Shown one piece after another: positions 1 to 12,900 of a stretch of DNA of 64,000 nt; position 1 is the stretch's first letter, and every line of letters begins with the position of its first letter. The notes under the pieces were generated by a model. That model did not search any database, was not told where the DNA came from, and saw only the letters and a program-made list of their open reading frames with translations. Made by a program: the position numbers and the translations under genes. This DNA is from Branchiostoma floridae (lineage: Eukaryota; Chordata; Leptocardii; Amphioxiformes; Branchiostomatidae). Location of the stretch: assembly GCF_000003815.2 (NCBI RefSeq), contig NC_049993.1, positions 14,552,599 through 14,616,598 of the forward strand, written 5' to 3'.

Positions 1-950
1 TGTGAGATCGGCTGGCTGACTGCCTTGGGTCTCCGAACAAAAGTCGCTGGCTACCCGATCCTGTCTGGCACCCAGGGTGCTATGTGCGGTAGCTGTAGTA
101 GCCTGGGTACCATCTTATGTAGTAATCGTTGGTTCAATCATTTGGATGTGTTTTTGATTAGCAAGTAAAAAGATTGAGCAAGCGGTTACTAAGGAGGATG
201 GTACCAAGGCTATAAGTATGGTGCAACGCTGTGAACTGAGGGCATAAGTCAGCTCCCAGAAAGTAGGTCAGATCTAATGACTACCAGCCCTCTTGAAAAC
301 TCGAGTACCGCGCATTATCACAGTGTCGTCCCACGCAATCCATTGTAGGATTGCTTTATAATGGGTTCTTGAGCATATATAATTACACTTTATGAGATTC
401 GTGCAAATTTGATGAAAAACGCACGAATCACTGCGGACTTAAATGAACGTAACGTAAGGATCTTATAAAAAAAACGCATTTATAACTTTGCGAAAGCGTG
501 AGAAATGTATGAAAACGTACGAATCACTGTTCGAAAACGTTTTCAGATCTTTTAATAAAATCCGAGTTTCTATAAATTTCTTGCAAATGACAATTCCCTC
601 CTTTCCAGGAACTTGTTGTAATAAGCTATCATACTAGATTGCGCATTTGCACTACGGTCTAATGTCAAATCTTATTTTTGAAAATATCTTTGTCTCAAAG
701 TGTATGCATAGTTTCCACACGATGTTTGTTTACCTCTTAACCCCATACCTTACCCACAACCTCCTGTGACGCTGGCACTGCAAGACTACGTTATACATTT
801 GTATGATGTACATTGAGTTGGTGTACGTTGCATAGTTGGTCACCAATAAAGTTATTACAATTCATGCCCATAATCGAAACAGAAGTTTTAAAGTTGAAAC
901 TATTGTTGTTCTTCATAATAAAATTAAATTTTCCTTTTTTATTTCATCAG
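1..950. other. Upstream flank or intron of the b561 gene; no coding exon seen
   Basis: No exon with splice sites and protein similarity is visible here. The first supported exon begins at 951, and the N-terminal half of its reeler domain is absent, so the missing 5' exons lie left of the window or are unrecognisable here. The stretch holds a short inverted-repeat element (99-212) and A/T-rich sequence. Confidence 0.5.
99..212. mobile_element. Short inverted-repeat element (MITE), same ends as the 12.7-kb foldback element
   Basis: The left end reads TAGCCTGGGTACCATC. The right end, GATGGTACCAAGGCTA, is its inverted complement with one mismatch. The outer ends match those of the large element at 12657-14858. 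Spacing is about 114 bp. I could not find a convincing target-site duplication. Confidence 0.6.
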
Positions 951-3900
951 AATGCTGTTGGACACAGAAGAACCAACTACAGTCTACCAATTGTACAGAA
1001 GACGGTTGTTTCGGTTATCTGGACTGCACCAAATGTTACTGTGGGGGACATCCAGTTTAGGTATGTTACTATAAACTGAGGAGATAAAACCATGAAGCCG
1101 TTTTCATACTACCTTTGCCACATGGTGGTCGTAGTTTTGCGGTAGTGTCGTAAAATCACTGGGTTTGATTAGTGATACGGGTCAAACGCAGGGTGCATAT
1201 ATCTTCAATTTTCCCCGAAGAATTTTCATCTTAGGCGGCACTATTTATCACAATATATAGTGATATATGTGAGTTAGACAATAAAAATTATCGATGTAAG
1301 CGTTACTTTTTGCGCTTCTGTTTTGTTTGCCTCGTTATTTTGCAGTGAGTTTACAGAATTAGATAACAATGTATCGAACACTTTTAGACGAATTTTGGAA
1401 AAAATACTAATACTTCAATTTCAAAATGCTGACATCCTCACCCCTCGTATTTATTTCACCCATGTTTTATCATACGTAAATACGTCAATTAATGTCACCT
1501 TTTATGACTACTTAAGTGTTTGTCTTATGCTGTCACCATTTGATAAGGAGATTATCATGCAATTAAACTTTTATTGATGTTTAAGAAAGTGGACTTAAAT
1601 AGCAAAGTTAACAGAATATCTTGTTTTATTGCATTGTGTTTTGTGTTTTTAGGGCTACAGTTCTTCAAAACTTCACAACATTTTGGGTCAACGCCCTGGC
1701 GTCTCCTGTCATTACTGACCCCACCGCTACACAGGGACCTACCAACGTTCCCATAGCAACAGGAGCAACCACGCCCTCTAGCTCAACGGTGAAAAAGCTT
1801 AATGTCTCTTGAATAGTATTTGCTCTGAGGATAACTTGAATCAAATTGGAGATCATTTTAGTTATGGCTCATGCCCTATATTCCCATCATGGCCTACAGC
1901 TTTTGACCTTTGCTAAGAAGGTTATATTTTGAATGCTTGTATCTGTTTGCGTGTCTGTCTATTGGCAACATAACTTGAGACGTTGTGGACGGGTCTTTAC
2001 GATAATACTGTCAGTAGGTGTAGAAACAATGATGAGTTGGGATCCCACAGCGGCTTTTCATGGCAGGAGCAGTTGCGGTTTTGATATATCGCCCTCGGTT
2101 CAAGTTTCTGTCATGGTAGATAGCTACGAAGTCAAGAAGTGTTATATGCATGATCCGTCTAGCGACTTTCTTTTAAACCGCAGGATTATTTTAGTTGCAT
2201 ACTCTTTAATGTCCTCATTTGTGTCTAAGCGCAAAGGTAGACACCACGGCAGAAACATATGATAAATATACTTTAATTTCTTCCTCATTTCAGATCGGCC
2301 CGGTTGTTGGCGAGGATCCACTCGGGGTATTCTAGTCAACTTGTTTCGTTTTTTCTTTGTTTGTTTGTTTGTCATAGCAAACATGTATACATTGTCAAGT
2401 CTCCCGTTCCATTTGAAAACTTTATCTTGTATAATAACTTCCTTGAGAATCTTGCTATATATTCTAAACTTAGTGTAAAAAGTAAAATGGTTAAGATCAT
2501 AAACCGTTTATGATTTATATCCTAGATCACCACGGATGGATGTGGGGTAACTAAGGGGTGTTATGGGGTCCCTGACGGCTGCTCCCCACCAAACTGTGAC
2601 CTTTTGTCGACCTGGGTAACCGGTAAGTTTTCTATGATTCCATAATGGACCTAGAAATGTATTTTCGGAATGAATGCTCTGTGGTTTATGAAGCCCATTA
2701 CGACGGAAAAGATTTAGTTTTGAGATAGTTTTCATTTTGAATCAACAGTTCCCATACGATTTCTCAATAACTTACTTCAGAATAATTTTGAACGGGGTAA
2801 CATCCGGAACATTATAAGTGCATCGTTAGATATTTCTGTTTGGTCTAGATAAACCACATAGATACCTAAGAATAAAACAGATACTACAGTAATTTGATAG
2901 ATTTGAAAACCAACAAATAACCGTTTCCATTCTATTGATCAAGTTGCCATCCTCCTACGCAGGGACATCCAACTGCCAAACTGCCTGTCTGGATGTGCCC
3001 TGCTCTTTCAACCGTCACCCTTAGTTCCTGACCGCCCTGCTTATAGATATTAATGATGTTACCCTTATACATGCGAGACAGCTTTCGAAAACGGAAAGCC
3101 TATTCTCTGATTGGCTGGCAGTTGGTTGGGGGGGGGGATGTCCACAGGAACTAAGAGTGACGGTTGAAAGAGCAGGGCACATCCAGACAGGCAGTTTGGC
3201 TGTTGGATGTCCCTACGTAGGAGGATGTCAAGTTGCTTGTGTAAGACATGTGTAAGACATTGACAAACCAAGTGCATGGCTCAAAGATTGTGCTAGTCTT
3301 GTTCACAGCATCTTAAAAGATAGGGGGTTGGTCATTATAAAGGCATATTCTTAGTAATATTGTCTTCTTGTCATATCGCTGTTATGTTTGCTTTTACTTC
3401 ACAGACGCTACCACTGAAACTGTCATCGTCGAAGTTACAGGAAAAAGCGATGGTTACGTCGCCATAGGGTTTTCCCGAGACAAGATAATGGTGAGACCTC
3501 TTGCGTAATCATTACGTCATCAGTTTTTGGTTCTCGTCTATCTGTAATCTCGCGCCGATAAGATCTCGCGAGACATGTACGAGACGCGCGAAAACGAGGG
3601 CAGTTCTATTTTTTAGTAATGCCTAGAAGACGAGGAGAGTACGGCAAAATTCATAAGTATGGTTTGAGACATTTGTTAGCTTTCATATATCATGTTTTGA
3701 TGGAAATATCAAATAAGATTGAATGCTAATTCTAACACAACAGTAAAATGCCTAAATCGTTGAATAAACAGTACTTCCCACCTCTGTGACGTCACAATAT
3801 GCTTTAAGAAGACCTGACATGATACCAGATTATCATAAGTTGCAAAAAGTTTATAGCGTCCCCCGTCACTGTTTTCTTCAAAGGCTGATGACGACATGTA

Positions 3901-6900
3901 CGAATGTGTGCGTCACCCGACAGACGGAAACATCGAGGTGTTCTCTAGCTACTCTACAGGACATAGCAGGCCGACTAGGGATGATACAAATGTGAGTTAG
4001 GAGGCCTAGGACTCCGCCAGATCTTCTTTTGCCACTCTTCCTTCTGTTACTTAATGCCTCAAAACTACCCAAGCTAATATATTAGTTTTATGAGCACCGC
4101 GAGTTTGTTGACGGTACGCTTTTTTTTGTGCTGGCGTCTCTCTAAGAGTGTAGATTATTAATGAAGTTTATACAAATTCTATTTTTTCTTCTATTTTTTT
4201 TCCAGTCCGGAGTCAGTAATGTAGAAGTTGCGTACAGCAATGGTTTGCTGTCCTGTCGGTTCCACCGAGCTGTACGGCAGACAGCACGGGCAGGGACAGG
4301 AGCTGACCAGTATTTCGACCTCGGCAACTCTTCCTACCATATCTTCCTGGCTGAAGGACCTTCGGAGGTGCAGTCTGGTGAGTTGAAATGTCCTTACTCA
4401 AAGAATGGTCTTCTACTGTAAAGACACATAATAAACAACTACGGGAAATATTATATTCCAAATCTGTGTCTGTATTTATATCTGTGTCTATAAAGCCAGT
4501 ATAACCGGCCTTCAGCGTAACGCACCATCTTATGTATGTGTATATATGTGTATAGCCATTGGAACCACCATTTGGCGTAACGCACCGGCTTTGCTGACAT
4601 GCAACGCGGCAGCAGCTGGTTTAAGTTGCCAAGTGATTTTCACCAAGTCGCCAAGCAATTTTCCTTCAATCTTTTTTCAATCGATCATTGTCAAGTCACA
4701 TCGTTAGGCATTGTTAGCTTCGCCAAGAAGCTTATGTTTTTGCCGACTTGGGTCTGTATGTAGGTCAACAGGATATAACTCGAGAAATTGTGGATGGAAC
4801 TTTTTTATTTTTTGCAGGTGTGTAGCGGTTGTTTAAAGGCATGCCTAGTTCGAAAATGGGTTACCTGGCGTTTTCCTATGGTACATTAGCGAGCTTGGTA
4901 TTTTTTTTGGTGTTTTTTCGGGAGGCATAAGTCAAAATGTAGCTGGGCGATTTCCACGATACTTGGCAGGTCTGTAGCGGCTGTGGAAAGGATTGCCATG
5001 TGCGAGAATGGTTTAGCTACCTTTTACCTATGGTGCTGTAGCTGGCTTTGTATGTAAGTGCGTTTGTCTGTAAGCAAGATAACTCGAGATGTTCTTGATG
5101 GATGTTAATGATATTTGGTTGATAGGTAGGGGACACAGAAAGGAAGGTCAAGTTCGATAATGGGCCTCCTGGCAAATTGTTTTGGTACTGCAAGTGAGCA
5201 TCAAAGTTTGCGCCTAAATTTTCCAGAAGTGCCAGGTTCGTGATTTTTTACTGGTGGATAGCTGTTGGTACTAGGAGTCAATGGTCTAATTTTGGGCCCC
5301 CTAGCAGCTTGTTTGGAATTGCAGTGGGTGTTATATTTCGTAACTTTTTAGATGGATAACTCCTGAGGGGATTGATGGATATTTTTTTTGTTTTTGGTAG
5401 GTAGGTACTTTGGATGATTATCAACATAATGAGATGCAAATTATATAAATCACTCTGTATTTAATATAATTACTTAGGGAAACTTCTATAACGGTTGAAA
5501 AATACTTGTGACGGAGTCACCTGAAAGGACTTGAATCGACCCATAGATGTCTAAAAATAGAGAAGAAGTAGGTCAAAGGAGCCAGTGGAAGCAGAGGCTC
5601 CCTGATAAACAGACGTTGTCTTGGAAGCATGAAATTCTGATTGACCAGGGATGTTACTAGGTCATCCGTGTACTATTCCGCCAGGATGGAGTCTGGTAGA
5701 GACTACTGGCTGAAAAAATGCCTATAAATGGTCATGGTTCATGTTAGCAAAATACAAAGCCTGACCGTGTCCAACACGTATCTATAAAATTAAGCAATTA
5801 AATAGCTTGCTGAATTGATGTCAATACGACGGCACACAGCAAAGGATTCATAGCAGTTGAAATATAACATATCTATATACAAGTGTTGCTTATATCTATA
5901 TACAGATCAACAATAAAAGCAACACTATATCATGGGAACGGTAAAAATGTAGTAGAGGGAACTTGACGAATATCACTTGATATAAAGATGTAGAGCTATA
6001 TCTACGAGACACTTCAGGTGTATTTTCTTATGATGGACTGCAAGGAAACTTGGTGTTCCATGTGCCAGTAACACTACATGGGTCTAAACAAACGAATAAG
6101 TACTATGTAAAGTCAGTAATATAACATAATTGAACAATGACGGCTTGTAACACATAGTACTTACATCTGTGAACTAGGTTAAAACAACAAGTGACCAAGT
6201 GCTGGGACAAGACAAACCCAACATGTTGAAGAACAGCACTTAGGTCAAAAGGGTCGCCGTCAATTATCCACGCATTCCTCAACTCTTAACAGAGATGTCA
6301 TGTTGTAAGGGAAAGGTCGGCTAGAAAGAACTGACATCATTGCGAGAAATACAAATCGCCAAAGGTGACAGGCGGCTGTCATCGGACAGTCGCAGAAATC
6401 ATAACCTTGGACTCTGTAAAATACCTCTGACTTAACTCGCGACTGCAAAACTTTACTTTCTATTTTCATGAGATTGAAACAAACGTTCACCAAGGCGGGG
6501 GTCGTAGCAATCCTTACATATGGCCCTTAGATGACCCTTGGTGAGTTAAAAAGTTCCGTAAATTGGAAGGAACAACAGTGGCCGGGGTTTGGTGAGTGAC
6601 GAATGCAATTATCGGCGTGACTTCCTGTGGTTTCCAGGTTTCCAAGACCTACCCACATACCAAATATCACTTCAATCCATTCAGCCGGTCTTCAATTTGC
6701 TGGTTTCTACATACATACATACATACATACATACATACATACATACATACATACAAACGCTACCCAAAACATAACCAGCTCTCCGAAAGTAATTATGACA
6801 ACACAAAATAGAACAGTAACCTCATACCTGTACAAATTGTTCTGATTATGCAAAGACATTCATTCACATCGCCAAAACATTTGCTGCATTATGTACACCG

Positions 6901-9900
6901 ACAGAATAGACTAATCTACTCACAATGTTCATAATCCAACCAACCACTACATGATGTGACTAGATAACATATGGACTTATACACATTAATCATTCAAAAA
7001 GAACTATCTTCCATAGAAATTGTTTATTTGGCGAAGATATGTGTTCGAGGAACTCTAGTTTGAACATGCATTTCACCCATTATAAGAAGTTACACTTCAG
7101 CCGCAAGACTTTTTAATCAACACTGAACCATTTCTTTCTTTATCTCATTTTTTCTTGTGAATGTAGATGGTTCAGTGCAGATCCGCCGTCACACCAGCAG
7201 AGTCTACTCGGACCAACCCGTAGATGTTATGAGTATTGGTCAGGTAGCCGCAACTTCTACAGGAGCAACTACGCCCCCTAGCGCTACGGTAAAACAATTA
7301 ATCTCTTTCTCAGTATTTACTCCCAGGATAATGCAAATCAAAGTGGAGATTGTATGACTTCCAAAAATAATTTTATCAGCTTGGTAGAGCTTGAGATATT
7401 GGAGATTTTTCTTTTGCACAACTAGAATGCCTCTCACCTGCTGACGTTTCGATGTCTCTCAGACACCTTCCTCAGAGCTTAGAACAGAAATTCTACTTCT
7501 AATTCTCGCCGCTATACATGTATGTTATGTAGGGGGGGGGGGGGTACAAACTCAGCCACCTTTGGGATTATTTTCTCACCGCAAAAGTGCCATCTACATT
7601 CAATCATTTGGCTACTAGTGGCGAGAAACAGAACTCCAGTTATAAGCTCTTAGGAAGATGTCGATATGTCAAAACTTAAGAGATATTCTGGTTATGTAAA
7701 ATTAATCTTAGATCATATGAGTTTTCAGTTCCGTTTTCTATCCAGGCTTTAAGCTTATTGCCTTTGCCAAAAAGGTTATGTTTTCGTGTGGGGTGTGTCT
7801 GTTTATATAAGTGTTTCTCTGTTGTCAGTATTACTAGACACGCTATGGATAGATCTTGATGATATTATGTATGTCGGTGGTTGTAGGTGAAATATCTTAG
7901 ATGTTGGGCCCTACAGCGTCTTTTTATGGCGCTGCATGAACGCCATCAGTTGTTGTATCTCTCGTTCTGGCAAAGCTGTGGTCATAATTTTAGTTGATCG
8001 ATAGCTACTGTACTCGGAAAGACGTGGTTTAATTTCTCTCCGTCCAGTAAGAAACCCCAGTGATATTTTAGTTGCAGACTTTTGTTCTATTTACCATCAT
8101 TTATGAGATAACGCTCGTAGTTATAACGTTGTTGTCAACAATGTAGACACCTCCGTTGAGTATACCTTCCTTTTTGGCGACGCCTCAGAGGCTAGCCTAA
8201 CAATATAGAGTGCGTCCGTTGGCATGCAATTCTGGAATTTTTTCCGAGCGTGCCTAGGAGTATTATCTGTGTACTCCTAGGGGAATTCGTTTTGATTTTT
8301 TCTTTCATTTAAATTTCAGGTCGGCCCAGTTGTTTCTGAGGATCCACTTGGGGTATTCAACACAATTGTCTTCTTAACAGATATGAAGATTTATACGTTT
8401 TCTCTGTTTATATTTACAACTTAATCTAGTATCATAACGTTCTCTTAAGAATTCGAGCTACCTCGTATTCAAAGAATATGGTATCATTAAATAAGTGCAC
8501 ACTGGAAAAACGTTTAAGATCTCCAACTGTTTCTATCCTAGATCACCACGGATGGATGTGGAGTAACTAAGGGGTGTTACGGAGTTCCTGACGGCTGTTC
8601 TCCTCCAAACTGTGACCTTTTGTCGACCTGGGTGACCGGTAAGAACTTGGTCATATTCCACAAAGTAACACAGAAATATTTCATTGATCAATCCCTAATC
8701 AATCCATCTGTTCGAATAACTGTTATTTTTCATATCTTATTACAGGAATGTCTGAACGGACAAACCATATGGTATATGTATGGTTAAATGGTGATTCTTA
8801 AGGATTGTGAAAGTCTTGTTCCCAAGTCTTATACTCTGACATTGTCTACCTTTAATACTGATCTTATATTGCTTCACAGACGCTACTACTGAAACTGTCA
8901 TCGTCGAAGTGACTGGAAAAAGCGATGGTTACGTCGCCATTGGGTTCTCCCGAGACAAAATAATGGTGAGGCCTCTTACGTAATCGTTATGTCATCAGTT
9001 TTGGGTTCTCGTTAGCAGTCATCTCGCGCCGATAGAATATCGCGAGACGTGTGCTAGACGCGCGAAAACGTTGACAGTGTTATTTTTACTAATGTCTAGT
9101 ACAACCGGAGACGATGAGAGTTGGACAAACTCCCGTGTATGGTTTGAGACATTACATTAGCTTTCACATGCCATTTTATATAAATATAAAACTAGATTTA
9201 ATGCAAATTCCAAAACAGTAAAATGCCAAAATCATCGAATAAAAATCACCTTGTCAAGGAATTACTTTTTGTAGCAATCAACCACTTCTGCGACGTCACA
9301 ATATGCTGATAGAAGATGTGAGTTGGATAACAGTTATCATGATTATAGTAAGTTTGTAACACCCCCGTCTCTATTTGTTTCCTCCAAAGGCTGATGACGA
9401 CATGTACGAATGTGTACGTCACCCTGACGGAAACATCGAGGTGTTCTCTAGCTACTCTACAGGACATAGCAGGCCGACCAGAGAACCCACAAATGTGAGT
9501 TGGAAGGATTCCGTTGTAATGTATACATGCTTTTTTCATGTTGCTTTACACTATATTATAAGCACAACATAATCCAAAAACACAACCGGACGCACCTGTC
9601 CCTGGTACTGAACACCATCCTCACATTTTCAAACACAACGATACTGTATAGTCCTGTCCTTGGCACTGAACGCCATCCACACACAATTAAGATACAACGT
9701 TAACTTGATAGTCCTGTCCCTGGTGTTGATACCATCCACACACAGGTTTCAAACACAGCGTTAACAGGATAGTACTGTCCCTGGTGCTGAACGCCATCCA
9801 CACAGGTTTCAAATACAACGATAACTGTATAGTCCTGTCCCTTGTGCTGAATGCCATCCACGAATTTTCAAATACGAACTGAAAAGTCCTGTCCCTGGTG

Positions 9901-12900
9901 CTGAACGCCATCCACAAAGTATTCGAACACAACGTTAACTGGGTAGTCCTGTCCCTGGTGCTGAACACTTTCCACATTGGTGATGACATCTTGATACATG
10001 CTGTTGCTGTATACGTACTGATGATTCTAAGACATGTTTTTACGTCTCTTTTTTTTCTTTCAGTCCGGAGTCAGTAATGTAGAGGTGGCGTACAGCAATG
10101 GTCTGCTGTCCTGTCGGTTCCACCGTGCTGTACGGCAGACAGCACGGGCAGGGACAGGAGCTGACCAGTACTTCGACCTCGGCAACTCTTCCTACCACAT
10201 CTTCCTGGCTTCCGGTCCAACACAAGTCCAGTCCGGTGAGACTGTATATATATATATATATATATATATTGCTTAGACTTCTTACTTAGCGTAATGCATT
10301 TTCCGTGATAAATAATTCTTGTGATTTCAGCTTATTTCTAACGAAGCATTATATATTTGAAAACTTGAATATTAATTGTCACCATCATACGCATTCAAAA
10401 GTCGTCAGACATCTACTATATGTATTCTACGTCGATATTTGCTGTTTTGTTAGACTTTTTTCTTCTGGGTAGTTTGCGTTAAAGACGTTTCTTGATTTTA
10501 GTTGTGTTTTTTTTTTTTTTTGCCGAAAACATTTCATATACGTAATGATAATATACTGATAATGTTTAGTGTGTCTATTTGAAATGTCGCTAAGAGACAG
10601 CTTAGTTTTTTTCTCGTTACCATATATAGATGGTTCGGTGCAGATCCGCCGACACACCAGTCGTGTCTACTCGGAGAACCCGATAGATGTGACCAGTATC
10701 AGTCTGGTCGCCACTGCCTCTACACCCCTACTCGTCAAGTTACATGGTACGTTCCCTTATAATATTTCTTTTGATTGTAGGGTTTAGGGTGGGTACCGGA
10801 CTACCGGTACAAAAACTCAAGGTCCATATCCGGTTCAGGTCCAGATCATTAAGTCTAGGTCTGAGCTTGAACCTGGACCTAATTGTCTGTGAAAACCTGT
10901 GAATGGGCGATACTCAAAACAATGGTGTATATCCCTAAAAAGGAAATCTGTTCACACACAGTTCTCATTCTGAAACGTGGTTAGACCATGTTAACACAAA
11001 TGCATGAATAAAAGATCTCATAATGTTTCCAATTCTCCTGACTTAATTAGAGATGTTGGGCATCAACCTTCCACAGTCCTGACCAGTGGATGGGCCTCTA
11101 GAAACTTGATTCACTTAGAACTCTACGTTCATACAGGAAAATGAGGTAGAAGCTTGGTTAGATATTACCCAAACTTCAACGTCGAACAAACAGACATGGA
11201 AGTCTTGCGTGACTCTTTCAAGAGTGAGAGTTTTTTTCAAGAGAAAGAGACGCTCCGTCAAGTACAAACCATAATGGTGTTTACAATATAATCGAAACGA
11301 TTAGTCTAGGCACTAGTTTTTCATGAACATTTAGCTTTAACAACATCCGCTAACGCATAACTTACGATTTTTGGTTATAATTTAGACCTAATGTTTCTGT
11401 CATTGTTAACAGCTGGTCTGATGATGAGCGCTTGGATGTTCACCGTCAGTATCGGAGCCGTGTTGGCGCGGTTTTATAAACCCATGTGGCCCAACAGCAC
11501 CTGGTGTGGAGTCAAAGTCTGGTTCGCAGTAAGTACAACCTGCAATACTGACAAAAACCGCTAGAGGGTGCATTTGCACGCTAATATACACGGATCTTGA
11601 GTTGTTACTTGCTTTTGAATGTGCCATAACTAGAGCACGTCACCGGAACGTACTGCGCCTGCGCGAGAAGTATAGACATGCTGAACCTTGCTAAACCCCC
11701 GGTTTACTAAAGGCCCGCATTTAAGAAAGTACGTGCGTATATAAGGGTGAAATCCCGTGTACGTTTTACATGAAACCATGTCTCTAACATATACTGTGCA
11801 ACAAGCGGGATTTCAATGCAACGTTGACCAAACCAAGCCCCAAACACCAGGGTTCGCGCAGGCGCAGTACGTTCCGGTGACATGCTCATAACTAGTAAAC
11901 TCACAGTCAGAGTAATATTTGTCTTTCCTTGCAAAATGTACGAGTCAAACACAAACATTTTCGGGAGATTTAGGTATTGAAACACTGTTTTTTAAACGAA
12001 ACTTCTGCAAAATAACATTTTTTTTTCTTGTTTTAGGTTCACCGTGCTGTTATGATCCTTACTGTACTGATGGCTGTCGCTGCGTTTGTCATCATATTTG
12101 TCTTCAAAGAATGGACCTTCGTCACGGTACATCTTCGTTATATTCAACTTTTAGTTTACATGTAACTGTTACCTTGTAGTACAGCTAGTAGGTACCCATA
12201 TGAGTAATGAGGATGCTGTTTGGTTACATTTTCAAGCACTGGGCCCCAATTTGGCATCCCTTCCGAAAGACAACCCACATTCTCATAGTTTATCCCAGCC
12301 ATGTAACAGAACTAACTGAAAACTAATCGGAACAATGAGCTTAACTGTAAAGATAGTTGAGCTGCTGGGATATCCTGAAAAACTAATAATCCAGAAAAAT
12401 TGTATCAGTATTGCTAATGTTGTAATAGACATATTTAGTAAATTGCATTCGTTTTAGATATTTTCTTCAAGTCACCTCTTAAAATAACTCTGGCCCTGTC
12501 ATAAAAAAAATGAAAGGAACCGTGGAAAATAACAGTGTTCTCTTAACGCGATTTGTAACGTATAGACAATTGGTCTTAATGATGTAACGCCAGTTCACCT
12601 TTATCCGGAGGATAACCTATACTCGCTTTATTTTATTTATATTTAGGGATATGAAGTAGCCTGGGTACCATCCGGATAGTAGTTCGCTCCTATATTCGCT
12701 TCTGCTATCCGTCTGGAGACGTGCGCATTCAAACCTTTTGGTGGTAACGTCAGTTAATAAGCGAAGTAAGGAATGGGTTCTAGAGCACTCGTTCGATGAC
12801 AACAGCCCGCAAGGGGACTGTACTATCCCAAATGTGCTCTATCCCAAAAGCGCTTTTAGGATAGAAGCACGTCTGGGATAAGCCTGCATCCTAAATGTGC

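Larger units (their letters stand above)
1759..10740 (+). repeat. Tandem duplication of a five-exon DOMON cassette (unit 1 about 1759-7258, unit 2 about 7259-10740)
   Basis: Exons of 33, 97, 86, 108/105 and 172 nt plus the following exon occur twice in order with near-identical sequence. Introns are also alike: for example 3491-3600 and 8966-9070 share the GTGAG donor, the CGTAATC/ATGTCATCAG stretch and the CTCGCGCCGATA stretch. The breakpoints fall in the threonine-rich linker (ACAGGAGCAAC at about 1759 and 7258). The exon at 7167-7288 is therefore a chimera of a DOMON end and a linker. Unit 1 is longer because its last intron (4378-7166) has expanded. Confidence 0.85.

Noticed and set aside
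9687-9989. 100-codon minus-strand frame with repeated FSTRDRT
   Set aside because: Translation of the 62-bp minisatellite inside an intron.
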